Positions 12,755 through 24,238 of a stretch of 64,000 nt of DNA are shown one piece after another (position 1 is the stretch's first letter; each line of letters opens with the position of its first letter). The translations under genes were made by a program, and so were the position numbers. Source of the stretch: Rhytidiadelphus loreus (Eukaryota > Streptophyta > Bryopsida > Hypnales > Hylocomiaceae); the NCBI GenBank assembly GCA_947034895.1, contig OX344761.1, positions 40,312,863 through 40,376,862 of the forward strand, written 5' to 3'. Under the pieces are notes generated by a model. The model ran no database searches. It saw only the letters and a program-made list of their open reading frames with translations, and was not told the DNA's origin.

Positions 12755-12872
12755 CACTACTAGAAAACGCTGAAATTTCAACACAATTCTGTTGATTCGG
12801 TCGAGTTGTTCCGGTCACTATACAACCAAAATCAACAGAATTGTGTTGAAATTTCAACGTTTTCTAGTAGTG
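12755..12872. mobile_element. 118-bp CACTA-type MITE inside the piggyBac gene
   Basis: It starts CACTACTAGAAAACG and ends CGTTTTCTAGTAGTG, the classic terminal motif of plant CACTA (En/Spm) transposons. The two arms (12756-12797 and 12830-12871) are 42-bp inverted repeats with one mismatch around a 32-nt loop. It is flanked by a 3-bp target duplication, TGG at 12752-12754 and 12873-12875, which is the size CACTA elements make. It introduces a stop in the upstream frame and shifts the reading frame by one. Confidence 0.93.
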
Positions 12873-14524
12873 TGGTTGCCGGCAATGTGGAGTTACCTAC
12901 TCTTTCAGGTGAAGACAACCCCTTGCTACCTTCGTATTCCCCGAAGCTTGGAGTTACCTTCCCCGACTATCTGCTACCCCTCTTGTCAGGCAGCAGCAAC
13001 GGCGAAGAGTCTTTAGCAATGGAAGATATCGGAGATCCAGACTGGGAGGCCGCATATTGTGATTTTGCTTGTGATTTGGATGCCGCAAACTCGGATTGGG
13101 AACTAGATGAGCCCGATGTCTTCGAAGAGGTGGGTCCTTTATCTAATATTGACCTACATGATGCTTCCTTTGAGTGTTGTTATGGAGATGGCCATTGGAA
13201 CTCCTTGGACAATACATTAGTGGGAGATAGGCAAACCTTTACAGGGCCTCCAGCCGGTCCAACTCATAGACAAGGCCGTCGACCCATTGAGGTCCACGAA
13301 TTTTTTAAACTCTTCTAGCCAGAAGTTGATCTTGCTAGGATATGTAGCGAAACTAATACGTACGCCTATCAATCTAGTGTTAAGCACCGTGGTGTTTTGA
13401 ATGGCCATGGAAAGTGGAAGGCATTGATTATACTTGAATTACGAGCGTGGTTTGGTATTTGTATGTTCATGGGACTGAAGAAACAACCTACAATGCGGTC
13501 ATATTAGTCGAAACAAAATTTCTACGGGTGTCCTCTTATAAAGTGCATTATGAAACGACCTAGATTTGAGCAGATTTTGTCTTACATCCATTTGGTAGAT
13601 AATTCTTTTCTAGTTCAGGATAAAACTACTATAGGGTATGACAAAATAGGGAAGTGTCGTTGGTTGATAGAGAGTTTTGTAGATCGTTCGAAATTTGCCT
13701 ACAATTGTGAGAAACACCTCACATGTGATGAAATAACGGTAGCTTATAAAGGTAGAAGGTGTGAAATAAAGCAATACATGAAAGACAAGCCCGTGAAGTA
13801 TGGGATAAAAATATGGTGTTGTGCCAGTAGCAAGTCCCGCTAGATGTACAATGTAATGGTGTATGAGGGCCGAAAGAACCAATCGCGTGAGAAGAACCTT
13901 GGAGAGAAAGTAGTGCTTGCATTAGTATCTGACCTAATTAGATTGGGACATGTAGTAGTGACGGATCAATTCTTCACCTCTCCTCACTTAGCGGATGCTC
14001 TAATGTCTCTTGGAACTTGGATGACAGGAACAGTCAAGCCCAATCGCATAGGTATGCCTTCTCACCTTGCGCAATATGCCAAGGAAGAACTTCCAAGAGG
14101 CCCCCTTGTTGTAGCCATGCACATGTCGTGCCACATGGCCGCTTGTGTTTGGTTTGATTCCGTCCCTGTATTTTTCCTAAGTACATCTAGTGATCCGATT
14201 AGTGCAGGTTGCATGACGATGAGATGGATCAATGGCCGCCATGATGAATTCCCTACTTCCCCCATCCAGAAAAAATATTAGGAGATGATGAAGGGCGTGG
14301 ATATAGTAGATCAATGTAGGGTTCAGTACAGCGTTCAAATCATGACACATAAGTGGTGGCACCGCCTGTTATTTTTTGTTCTCGATACTTCCTTGGGAAA
14401 TGCATACGTATTGTATAGAGCGCATTGGTTAGGGCGCAAGGACAAAGGGAGGCCAAGGCGCCCAAAATCCAGAGCCGATTTTCACTATGAGATAGCATCG
14501 TGGTTGACGTCTCCAGCATTTGAG

Positions 14525-15248
14525 GTAGGGCGAACGGGTGGGGGTGATTGCAAGAAACACTTGTCCTATTTTTTGTCCCCTTGACCTTAGACAGGTGGTT
14601 TTTTGCTCATAACTTTTGCATCGTGTGTCCATCTTCTATGAAACTTGAAATGAAGGTACATGTGGTAGTTTTAAATGTTGAGTAATTTTTTGGGTTCTTT
14701 TAAAATTATTTTACTATTTTTAAACTGCCCCCGATTGGATGTCTACCTTGGCCATTTTGGGGGTTTGGAGTACTATTTTTGATCCAAAAATAAGAATTTG
14801 AAGCTCATAATTGGTATACAAGGACTTATACTAAAGTTACACAATCTCACCAAATTTTTTCTAAAAATAGTAAACTGTCCACCCTCCACATGTGCTCAAA
14901 GAGCACTACCTTTGCGCAAGTGTAGAGAACACAATTTTATTTTTCCAATAGTGAAAATTTGTGAAAAGGAGTATCTATAAGTTAGAAAAAAATTATGTTT
15001 TTTTGAGAATTTTTTGAATTTTTTTACTATTTTTTAAGAATTAAATTCCAAACTGTCTATTTTCTTCCATTTTTCAACCCTCTTTGTCCGTGCATAACTC
15101 TTAGAGATAAAAATATTTAGGTCTGAATTTTTGCACATATCATTTTTTTAATACTTTACACATTATCCATATTTTTTTTATTTAAAAAAAAATTATTCCA
15201 AAATCCACGAACAGGAGTGAAATTGCCGTTTTGAACGAAAATCAGCAG
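14525..15248 (+). other. AT-rich 724-nt segment: probable intron or intronised insertion in the transposase gene
   Basis: The segment begins GTAGGG after a GAG codon and ends ATCAGCAG. Removing it joins the core (SPAFE) in phase 0 to the frame that carries the Cys-rich finger (VFLATARGNF). It is very AT-rich with poly-T runs, unlike the GC-richer coding flanks. A 13-bp inverted repeat (TTGCAAGAAACAC) lies at 14548-14560 and 15249-15261, close to both borders, which would also suit a transposon insertion. The motif ACTATTTTTAAACTG or close variants recurs inside it. Confidence 0.55.
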
Positions 15249-15461
15249 GTGTTTCTTGCAACTGCCCGTGGCAACTTCAATATTTCCAGTCGTGGTCTTC
15301 ACGAGTGTCGCTCGGCAGGGACAATTAGGAGGAAGTGCCGACTATGTGGCCAGAAACAGAATTGGTTTTGTCCGGGCTGCAGAGGGGCTTTCTTATGTCA
15401 ACGAGATTGCTACCGGTTGGTTCACACTAATGCAAAGTGTGCTGCAAAAATTTGGTTATAA

Positions 15462-16402
15462 TGTGGGGAAGCGAATTTCAGTGTTGCCTCTCCTCTATCT
15501 GTGCAAGGAGGAAGTGGGCCTGGAAATGCTCGAGGTTGCTCTTCACCTTGACTGTAGAGCTGTAATGCATTACAGGAAGGACCACATTTGGAAGGTCACT
15601 TCTGTGCCGAGTTAGTATCATACCTCGATTGGCTTGCAACGGACTGAATCTGTTAGGTTGTTTGGGTTTCCATTGTTGTTGTGTAGTATCTGTGGTGTAG
15701 GCAGAGTTGTAGGAGGAATTATTGGCATTCCAAATTTGAAGAGATTGAGGCCATAGTAGTAGTCGATTTCTTCTGAGTGTACATTTTGAGCAGTGCTAAA
15801 CTCTTTTGTAATTTGTGTCGGACAATGCAATTTGCACTTGCAGAGTTTTTGTTACATATTAGTGAATTCCCATGTGTGCTGCTGTTCGACAGAGGCCCAG
15901 CCCCTTATAACCGTCAAAACGATCTTTTGGTTCACTGTGGCCGGACAAGTCGGCGACCTCCATGTTGTGCTTGCATATGGAGGTCGGTTGTCATTTTGCC
16001 ACAAAGTGCGTGGCTCCCGCTTGTTGTGTCCTGCACGGCCTTGCCGGCGTGGCACTAACGAGCTGGGGTAGCCTGAGACTTGGTCGGGTTTGTCAAGAAG
16101 CTCTATGCGGAGCACTATTTTGTCGCTTGTCACCGAAGATCAAGCCGTTGAAATTGCTCCATTTTTTATTGGCTTTTGCTTGGTGGATAGTGCACGGAAT
16201 GCACTAGACCGATCTATTGAATTGACTGTCTTAGTTTTGTCCTAAATTATCTCCAGAAATGGCCCAGAAATGGCCGAAATGAGAAGGCCTCGGAAGATGC
16301 ATCGGGTACGGCAAGAGTTTATCATTTTTGCATTTTTTTGAATTGGGCAGGCCTTGGCATGTCATTGTGTACATTTTTTTTACTTTACTGCATCCCCAGT
16401 AA
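15462..16402 (+). other. GC-richer 3' flank of the piggyBac gene
   Basis: Moderate GC continues to about 16310 with several short open frames in all directions and no recognisable domain. It is probably the 3' untranslated and subterminal part of the transposon or a second decayed insertion. I searched for a TTAA/GGG right terminus here and did not find a convincing one. Confidence 0.35.
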
Positions 16403-16503
16403 GTAATGTGTGGATGAAAGTAATGTGTGGATGAAATCTAGCCCGAACTCAAATGTGTGGATCAAAATGTAAAATGAAAGTAATGTGTGGATCAAAATGT
16501 TAA
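16403..16503. repeat. Short degenerate repeat AATGTGTGGATSAAA
   Basis: Four copies of AATGTGTGGATGAAA or AATGTGTGGATCAAA lie within about 100 bp at irregular spacing. The stretch lies between the GC-richer island and AT-rich DNA. Confidence 0.6.
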
Positions 16504-16881
16504 ATTCTAATTATGATTTTCAACTCCCAGGGGAGTCACTCAATGTATTCTTTGGACATCACGTGCGATCAAGTAAATTTTCTATCCCTATTTACTTTTT
16601 AATAAATTTTGAATTAGCTCCAAATTTTTGGATGTTGTTACATAATCAATATATCTTTTATGTGAAAAAAATTTGGATTCAATTGAATTCAACAAGATAT
16701 CCAAATGCACAATTGAAGATTGCATTAAAATGGTTGTATTTTCACTTCAAATATTTATCAAGATTGCATTTGAATGACAATTGTATCCAACTTTGGTATG
16801 CATAAACATTAACCAAGCCTTAATTTATTGTCAGTTAAAATATTATTTACCATATAAAATAGGGGGTTGAATTTTTTTTTC

Positions 16882-16884
<3 letters not shown>

Positions 16885-16917
<33 letters not shown>
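16885..16917. repeat. (TA)n microsatellite
   Basis: About 16 uninterrupted TA dinucleotides. No gene lies within several hundred bases on either side; the surrounding 16.5-17.86 kb is plain AT-rich DNA. Confidence 0.97.
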
Positions 16918-16921
<4 letters not shown>

Positions 16922-17861
16922 TTGTTTTCTTACAAAATTTGTAAGTAATTATTTCAGATAAAGAAAATTTTGAAAAATTCACAATATAAACTTTCAACAT
17001 AGTAAAACATACTATAATTTTTTCAAACTATTTAAATGATTTTTTACCATATAAAATAGGGGGTCAAAGATTTTGTTCACAAGTAATACAAAGAATACAT
17101 TGAGTGAATCCCCCGGGGTTCAACTAAAATTATTTATTTATTATTCAAGTCATTTTTGAAGGGTCATTTATTGAACTAAAAATTTAATTTTTGAAGCCAA
17201 ACATTCTTGTACCCCAAGAAGTATAGAATATTTGTAAAAAAACTTCTAGAATTTTATATTGTGTTCTCAACACTTACTTCATAAAACAAAAGGAAAGAAA
17301 ATATAATACTAAATCATATTACTAAAAATGTAGTTCATCAGCAACGGTGATCATCTCATGTAATAAGATTGAAATGGACCCTTTCTAAGTATTGCTAATG
17401 TACTCTCTACTTCATATAAATATGATTCCAAAGTAATGAGGGCCCAAAATCTAGTTTAAATGATGATTCATTTACAAGGTAACCTATAATTACACTTTCT
17501 CATTCTAAAACCCTTGCATAACAAGGTAAGACTTACTAATGTAATATGTGCTTAAAGAATTAACAATTAAATAGAAATTAAAACCATTAATTGAAATTGT
17601 TGTCCAAGCAATCAATTTAGGGTTACAAAAGAATAGATTATTGTCATTCTCCACATTCAACTTTAGTAGCAATTTGAACAAGACTGATCATTATTTTTCA
17701 AGCTTTCTATTAATATTAAGAAATTAAATATAAAATATCATTAACATATAATATATGCAATGTTCGAAACTTTAGAAACGATTATTACATGCATTTTCCT
17801 AGTGATCTCAATGAAGTTGATAAGTCTCTTGAGTAAACGAATTTACAAACATGTGGACTTT

Positions 17862-18320
17862 CACTACACTAAAGATGATATTTAGTGTCTTGTACACTAA
17901 ATACGAAGGCATACACTAAAAGCCAATTACCCTATGAAAGTAAGTAACATTAAATGTCAATTCAAACACTAAATGTGAACCAGAGTTGTCATATCAGACG
18001 GAATATCACTGTTCACCGACAGAATCGGACCGATTAGGGCTAGCCGGCTGCAAACTTCAGAGCCTTGTAACTTTTGCAAAAATTCTTCAAATAAGGAAAA
18101 TGAGATGTTTTTCGGCATCTACAATTTTTTGTAGATGCCGAAAAACATCTCATTTTCCTTATTTGAAGAATTTTTGCAAAAGTTACAAGGCTCTGAAGTT
18201 TGCAGCCGGCACATTCAAGTCTAACACTAATTGTGGACAAGTTCAGATTTAGTGTTGTAGCTAGTAGGGGGGTAAAAACACTAAATGTCACTCAACACTA
18301 AATATCATCTTTAGTGTAGT
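17862..18320. mobile_element. CACTA-like non-autonomous element carrying a perfect long hairpin
   Basis: The 26-bp inverted termini at 17863-17888 and 18295-18320 (ACTACACTAAAGATG and its complement) match perfectly. The left end reads CACTACAC, a CACTA-type start; the right end has one changed base (GTAGTC). Both subterminal regions repeat the motif ACACTAAAT or its complement, as CACTA elements do for transposase binding. There is no open frame of interest. No clear 3-bp target duplication was seen. The centre is the 81-bp hairpin described separately. Confidence 0.8.
18043..18210. repeat. Perfect inverted repeat, 2 x 81 bp with 6-nt loop
   Basis: Arms 18043-18123 and 18130-18210 are exact reverse complements over all 81 bases, beginning and ending with GCCGGC, around the loop ATTTTT. 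A transcript in either direction would fold into a fully paired 81-bp RNA stem. The perfection implies recent origin, gene conversion between arms, or selection. The same peptide can be read on both strands only because of the palindrome. Confidence 0.98.
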
Positions 18321-18359
18321 CATTAGATAGCTATTTGCATTGCTCATTTCCCCAACTAA

Positions 18360-18815
18360 GGTCAAAACCCCGATTACCATTCTGCAACCCAATTCCATCA
18401 ATAGACTAGCATAATTTTGTCACCAACTTTGTCCCCAATTCCACCTAAAATCCCCCCCAATTCCCGTCCTTTTATGACAAAATCAGAGAATTCTATGATA
18501 GAATCAAGGATTTTATGACAACAAGGGTTACGTGTCACTCCATTAATAGAGAATATCTAGTACTTGATTAGGCGGTAATGGATTGTTTAGGGGACAAGTG
18601 GTTTTGACCTCACTCTACAAGTGGTTTTGTAATTTCAGGGTTGATCACTTCAAAAATTCACAGAAATTACAATTTTAATCGAAAAATTATAATTCCACTT
18701 GGGTTTGATCCATGAAACAAAAACACACCTCTGAAAAATATGTGCCCTTCTTGAAATTAACCCCAAGATAGTCATATTGCAAATCAAGGGGGTGATAGGT
18801 AGTTCTATCTTACCA
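18360..18815. repeat. ~460-bp dispersed repeat, copy A
   Basis: It is nearly identical (about nine in ten bases by eye) to 37774-38247. Copy A starts GGTCAAAAC and ends near GGTGATAGGTAGTTCTATC, where the TTAA element at 18837 begins about 20 bp later. There is no coding potential. The intact end in copy B shows GTTTTGACC, so a GGTCAAAAC terminal inverted repeat is likely. Confidence 0.85.
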
Positions 18816-18836
18816 TTAGCAAAGTAGGGTCGTTCT

Positions 18837-19797
18837 TTAATCCCTAAACATCCAAACAACGTTTTTTGGCAACATGGCGATTTTGGGCAACTCACTACAG
18901 ATGAAGTTTTTCTTTTTTTTCTTTCAAAATTTCACACAATATGGGTACAAGGAGTAGCTTTAAGGCCCAAAAAATTTCATAATTTTTTACTACATGGTTC
19001 AAAAGTTATTGCATGATATGAAACTTTCAATGTTCAGGGGGCAACCCAAGTAGTCCAGACAAGAAAAAAAGCTTCTTTGAAAAATCACTTTTTTTTTTAA
19101 ATAAAAATTTTAAATTGATTCTTTAGATTTTTATATATGTGGTAAGCTTTGAATCATTCCATTTTGATTGATGAGATGAAAGTTATGAGGAATTTTAGTT
19201 TGGGTTAGTTTGTAGGTAGTTATGGATTTTGTACTCTAAAATAAACTTTGAAGTCCTTTATTTAACTCTATTTTAAATATTTTTGGAAAAATTTAAAACA
19301 TTAGGCGTATATTGTTTATTACAACATAAAAACCATTAGGATTGGCATTTTTCAATTCTATAAATAAATTGTTAACAATTTAGTATTTTTAATCATTCTC
19401 TACTTCTTTCTACTTACTATTTTTTTCCTATATGTTGTACAATTCCAAATGATCTAAAATTCTTCAAGCATGTAGCCAACTTGACTTGAGGAATGAATCC
19501 AAAGAATAACCACCATTTTGGACATTTTTTCATACAAATGTGACCTTGTGAAGTGCAGTTGCCCGTATTTTCATAGGGCCCAAAAAAGGATTTTTGTCAC
19601 TTCAAACGTTAATATCTTTCAATCTACACGGTGGAAAATTCTGAAATTTTTTCTATATCTTTTGTAACTATTTTACTACAAGATCCTACGGTTATATTTG
19701 TCCAAAAATGTTTTTCATTTAAATTTTGGTGCTTGTAAATGCAAGGGCAGTTTTGGAGCGGTTTTGGTGAAAACATAGTCTGACGTTTAGGGGTTAA
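18837..19797 (+). mobile_element. TTAA-flanked piggyBac-like non-autonomous element, copy 2
   Basis: It has TTAA at both ends (18837-18840 and 19794-19797). The left end is TCCCTAAACATCC and the right complement is CCCCTAAACGTCA. At 961 bp with no useful open frame, it shares its body with the copies at 7914, 39095, 41582 and 44401, including motifs such as ACAAGATCCTACGG and GCGGTTTTGGTGAAAAC. Confidence 0.82.
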
Positions 19798-21660
19798 AAT
19801 ATGGTCAAACACATAGCGCTTGAGTTGTATGTGAGACCAATGTCACCAACATTTGTGATGTGTGCTAGGTGTGAAGTACGATTTGGGTGAAGGAGAATTG
19901 TGAAGTTGTACTTGTCATTGAAAGGGTTGGTTCTCGGATCCCAACAAATGGAAATAATAGATAATATTAGGGAGTTGACTTGAAAAATCCACAACTCTAA
20001 TTAGTAACAACTCTAGAGATATTGTACATGAGTAATTAAACATAATGTAGAAAAATTCAAAAGCAACCCTGACCCCTTCTAAATCTTGTATACAATGCAC
20101 ATATTGATTTGAAAATGTACACCATCTAAACAACAAAGCAAAAGTCTGATTTTAGATCAACTTCAAAAATTTATAACTTATTCATTCAATATCTAAAAAA
20201 TACATGCTGAAATGCCATAAAATTGTCAATTGCTAATAAAATTTCTCACAACATGAGCGATGCTTAATCAAGCAGTCACTTTCATGTGGTATTACATCAT
20301 TTTGGAGGGCTGAAAGAACACATCAAATCTTACAACAAGGTCATGCAACTACATACCATCAAGTTGAATGTGATGAATGATAACATGTGTTTAATTTAGT
20401 AGGCCAGAAAATTTGTTCAGTTGCTAGTATATAAATGATACACTAGAAGAGCTGATACGATTGTATAAGAGCTAGGTGAAATACCATAGCAAACATAACA
20501 TTCTTAACCCCTTATAAGAGGTCATTCATAAGGAATTGACAACCAAGAATCCTACAGTTGAGAATAAGGTTTTCTAATAAGATCTTTTTGCTTTGAGTAT
20601 CTAAGGTATTAACCTCTATTGCAACTAGGTTTTCATGTGTTCACAAAAATATGGTCACAAAGTTATAGTGAGGGCTAGGTAGAGCAAGGTTAAAAATATT
20701 ATGAACCACACTACCAACTAAGGTAGGATCAAGTAGTGTCACTATGGAAATCATCTGAGCATCAAGTACAAAATGCCTAAAACTACTCTACACCAATCAT
20801 AAATAAATAAATAAATCATTTGTTTGGTTTATAACATGCTTGGAGAATGTTAGACTTGCATACTTTCTAATCTAACACTAAACACCATCAAATCACTTAC
20901 ATGTATTCCAACACACTCCAATCCTAAATCATGATGATTCATCTTGTGATTCATTAGTCCCTAACTTTGCTTTCAAAAGTTATAATCAACATGTCAATTA
21001 AAGTAAACAAGTGAGATAATGAAAAATAATACTCCGTATATGAAAACCACCAAATCTTAGATAGCATGATTCTCACTTAAATAGCATGCATACACACTCT
21101 ACAAACCCTAAAAAATTGAAATTAGGGTTCATACTATATAAAAAAAACAAGAATAATGTTTGCTTAATTCCTAAAAGAAATTGCTTTAGAATTCATCTCC
21201 TAAGGATTGGAGTCAAAAGGTTGAATATAGCAAAGCCAATGTTTAATACAATATAATAGAAATGGCAATACCTATGTTATTATTAGAAAGATGGTCTTAG
21301 AGCACCAAAGGATAGTATTGAAGTTTGGTGTCTAAAGCCCATATTGGGCACTAACTTGGTGCCCATATGGGCTTCTAGCACCAAGCATCAACACTATTTC
21401 CTGGGTACTCCAAGACCACCCTTTCTACTAGAGTATTTCAAGAGAACCATTGATTTTCTTAATACTCTTAGATATTACAAAATCACACACAAAAGCACTC
21501 CTATCCTTCTTCATATGCCCTCCTAGTCACTTACTATTGCCCTTGTTGCTACTCCTCTTCTAGAAGAAGACTCCCATCCACACTTTCAAACACAAAAGAC
21601 CATCTCTTGTCACTTGTCACTTTGAAAAGTCACCTCCATGTATAAAAAAATATTTGTATT

Positions 21661-21885
21661 CACTACACTAAAAATTGTATTTAGTATCACCTACAATAGT
21701 TTGTTAAAAATTATATAAATTTTTATTCTTCATGAATTTCTTAACCAACTATGTTTATAGAAATTGTCCTTTTTTAATAGTATTGATATCTATGCTCTTA
21801 GTAAAAATATTCATATTTTGTAATAAGTTAGAGCCTTTAGTAAGTAGATAGTATGGGTGACACTAAATACAGTTCTTAGCACTCC
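21661..21885. mobile_element. Diverged CACTA-like element related to 17862-18320
   Basis: The left end CACTACACTAAAAATTG resembles the termini at 17862. The right end (GTGACACTAAATACAG, TTAGCACT) is its diverged complement. It is about 225 bp long with no open frame; the exact right end is uncertain. Confidence 0.5.
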
Positions 21886-24047
21886 ATATAACAAAGTTGT
21901 TCATTGTAATAATAATAGAGTGTAATGCAACCATGAGTTGCCTTGAAGCACCTACTAAAAAAATAGGGCACTAGGACTCTAAAGGTCATTAATCTTCTCT
22001 CAAATAATTTGATTTAATTTGTATCCCAAAAATTTAAACAAATATAAAATATTTGATTGGAAATTAATGGGTTAATATTATAACTTCCATATTAGTGGGC
22101 CTTGCAAATTTGCAAAGTTCTTAAATTGGTGCAAGCTAATTTCATCATTGCAAAGTTTACTAATTGAACTAGAGCTTTGCTTCTTTCAACTCTACTAGTG
22201 ACAACTAAACCAAGATTTGGGAATTTTGAGATGGTGAAATTTCAAATCTTAAATTTTTGAAGGCTATGAACATATAAAATCTAAGCTTTTGTTCTTGTTA
22301 TTTGTAAAATATATTCTATATATTTTTATATTATAATATGATATTCTTATAACTTGTAATTTTAAATTTTGAAGTCTTTGTATTATAAATTTTGAAATTT
22401 TGAAATTTTGAAATTGTTAGTATGATAAATTTAAATATAGACAAATTTTTTACACTCATAATATTGCAAAAGAGCAAGCGTGAGAGCAAGAGTTAATATG
22501 AGGCAAGAATAATTTAAAGTTCAAAGGACTCGCTAGAGACCTTATGCATTCAATTAATTCCTAAAGTTCTTTGACCACAAGCGATCAAAATTGTCATTTT
22601 TTATTGCATTAAGCATAATTGAAATATAAAAATATTTTTCAAACTTTCAACCACATGAATTAGTACTAGAATACTATAAGAATTTGTGGGAAAATGTCAA
22701 CCATTTGATCTCGTAGATTGCAAGATTATAATGTTTGAAATTTAAAATAAATCAATTTTGGACCTTGCCCAGTAGGGTCAATATAGTTGGACTCAACTTT
22801 GTAGAGAAGAAACCACTATTCAATTTTGGGAACTTAAACCTTGGGATTGGTAGTTAAATTAGTTTCCAAGTTAGTTATTTTCATGCCAACTTTGAAAGAT
22901 AATGGAGGTGTCTAACATATACAAAATTATCTTGCTTTAAGATGATGTCTAAAAAAAGCAAATACATGAATAAGACTTCAAGTTTTTTTGGAAAACTCAT
23001 TTTTTAGAATAATCTCAATTTCAATTGTAGATTCAAAAATACCCCTCTATGAAGCAAGCACCCAAAAAATTAAAAATAAATAAAAATAAATCTCATGAAT
23101 TTACACTAGAATTTTTGTTAATATACGGTTCTAAAATTATTCTGAAATTGTCTTTTTTAGTGCATTGGGTGAAAATTGGAAGAAATGTTTTATTTTTTTA
23201 TTTTCAGCCACACATTATTTCCCTATATTAGTTTGAGAATGTATGAAAAAAAATCCATCCCATTTAGCTTGATAGATTGTAAGATATAAGTGTTGAAAGT
23301 TGTTGAAAAAAATTTACAACTTGCTTGACTACTTGCCCTCTATACTAGCACCTATAAATGTCAAAACATAACTAGATACCTTACGCATTTTGGATGAACA
23401 AACATACAAAGCAATGGACAAAAACAAGGGCTAAATATTTGATTTAATGCAACAATTTTGAAACAATTACATTCAATAAAAACGTAGTACGAGATTTCAA
23501 AAATAACAATGTGTTGAATGAAAGTTCAAGGCAAAAATGGTGCCAAAATAGTCATGACTTCATATTATAAACTTTAGTTGTGTAGCTTTGAAATACTATA
23601 GCTTCATGTTGTGCATCTCTGACACACCCTACAAAATTTCCAAATTTGAAATAAACATGTTGAACATCAATACATCTAATAAATCCATGAACTATACCAT
23701 TTTTCTATGCTTGCCTTGGTGATTAACATCCTTTTTGAGATTAATATTTCACAATTGGCTAAAAGTTTGGAAATGAGTCATTGCGCATGTCAAACATCAC
23801 TTTGGATTTGTTTGCTCTATACCAAAGAGAGAAAGCTTTGTATTGACAAAAGCTCCATTGTGAGGAACTTTGAGTGTGACCTTACTCAAAAAGCAAGCTA
23901 GTGCTATAGCAACAGACACTCTCATTGCATAGCTCCTTGCTTTGAATGCAAATGAAAGAAACATTTCACCTTCTCAAACCTATCTTTGTTGGATATCTTT
24001 ACAAAAGAGTGTGAGTTTGGTGAAAGAAAATCCTTGAATTATAAAAT

Positions 24048-24238
24048 AGGATGCTCTAAAAGCAGCCCCTAACACAAAGTTATATTTTACTTTCTTCAAT
24101 ACACCAACAATGCACATTTCAAGAGTTGATTGCTTTTAGTGACCAGTGTTTCAAATTCAAAACTTTGTAACTAATTCAACCAAGGTCCAAAAACCATAAA
24201 ACAACTTGGGTTTGATGCCAATTCCATTTTTGAGACCA
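24048..24238. repeat. ~200-bp dispersed repeat family member
   Basis: The block runs from GATGCTCTAAAAG to GCCAATTCCATTTTTG. Related copies are at 37047-37240 (same direction), 30940-31135 and 63700-63900 (opposite direction), with a possible fragment at 60298-60400. The family was never seen with a coding frame. The likely class is a MITE or SINE-like unit. Confidence 0.6.

Larger units (their letters stand above)
11767..15461 (+). pseudogene. Decayed piggyBac transposase gene (DDD catalytic domain plus Cys-rich C-terminal finger)
   Basis: Frame 2 from 12876 to 14584 encodes the piggyBac transposase fold. Catalytic Asp residues are visible at 13727-13729 (LTCDEITVAYKGR), 13964-13966 (VVVTDQFFTSP) and 14300-14302 (MKGVDIVDQ). 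Other conserved stretches are KPVKYGIKIW and HKWWHRLLFFVLD. An acidic N-terminal region (EDIGDPDWE, ELDEPDVFEE) precedes the core, as in other piggyBac proteins. Four internal stops at 13316, 13505, 13841 and 14279 are all TAG; the terminal stop of that segment is TGA. The C-terminal Cys/His finger (CRLCGQKQNWFCPGC, LCQRDC, H) resumes at about 15330 in another frame, beyond a 724-nt AT-rich segment, and ends TAA at 15459-15461. Upstream, an open frame of about 329 codons (11767-12754) joins this frame exactly if the CACTA MITE at 12755-12872 and one target copy are removed. That N-terminal part (Gln-rich, RGRKRKLTKKN basic patch) is unrecognised. Termini of the whole element were not found. 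Confidence 0.85.

Noticed and set aside
13316..14281. TAG reassigned as a sense codon in this genome
   Set aside because: The eleven LMBR1-like exons and five asparaginase-family exons contain no in-frame TAG, so a global change is unsupported. C-to-T decay explains the transposase stops.
17986..18291. Two overlapping genes on opposite strands with the same peptide
   Set aside because: The identical peptides come from reading the two arms of the perfect palindrome.
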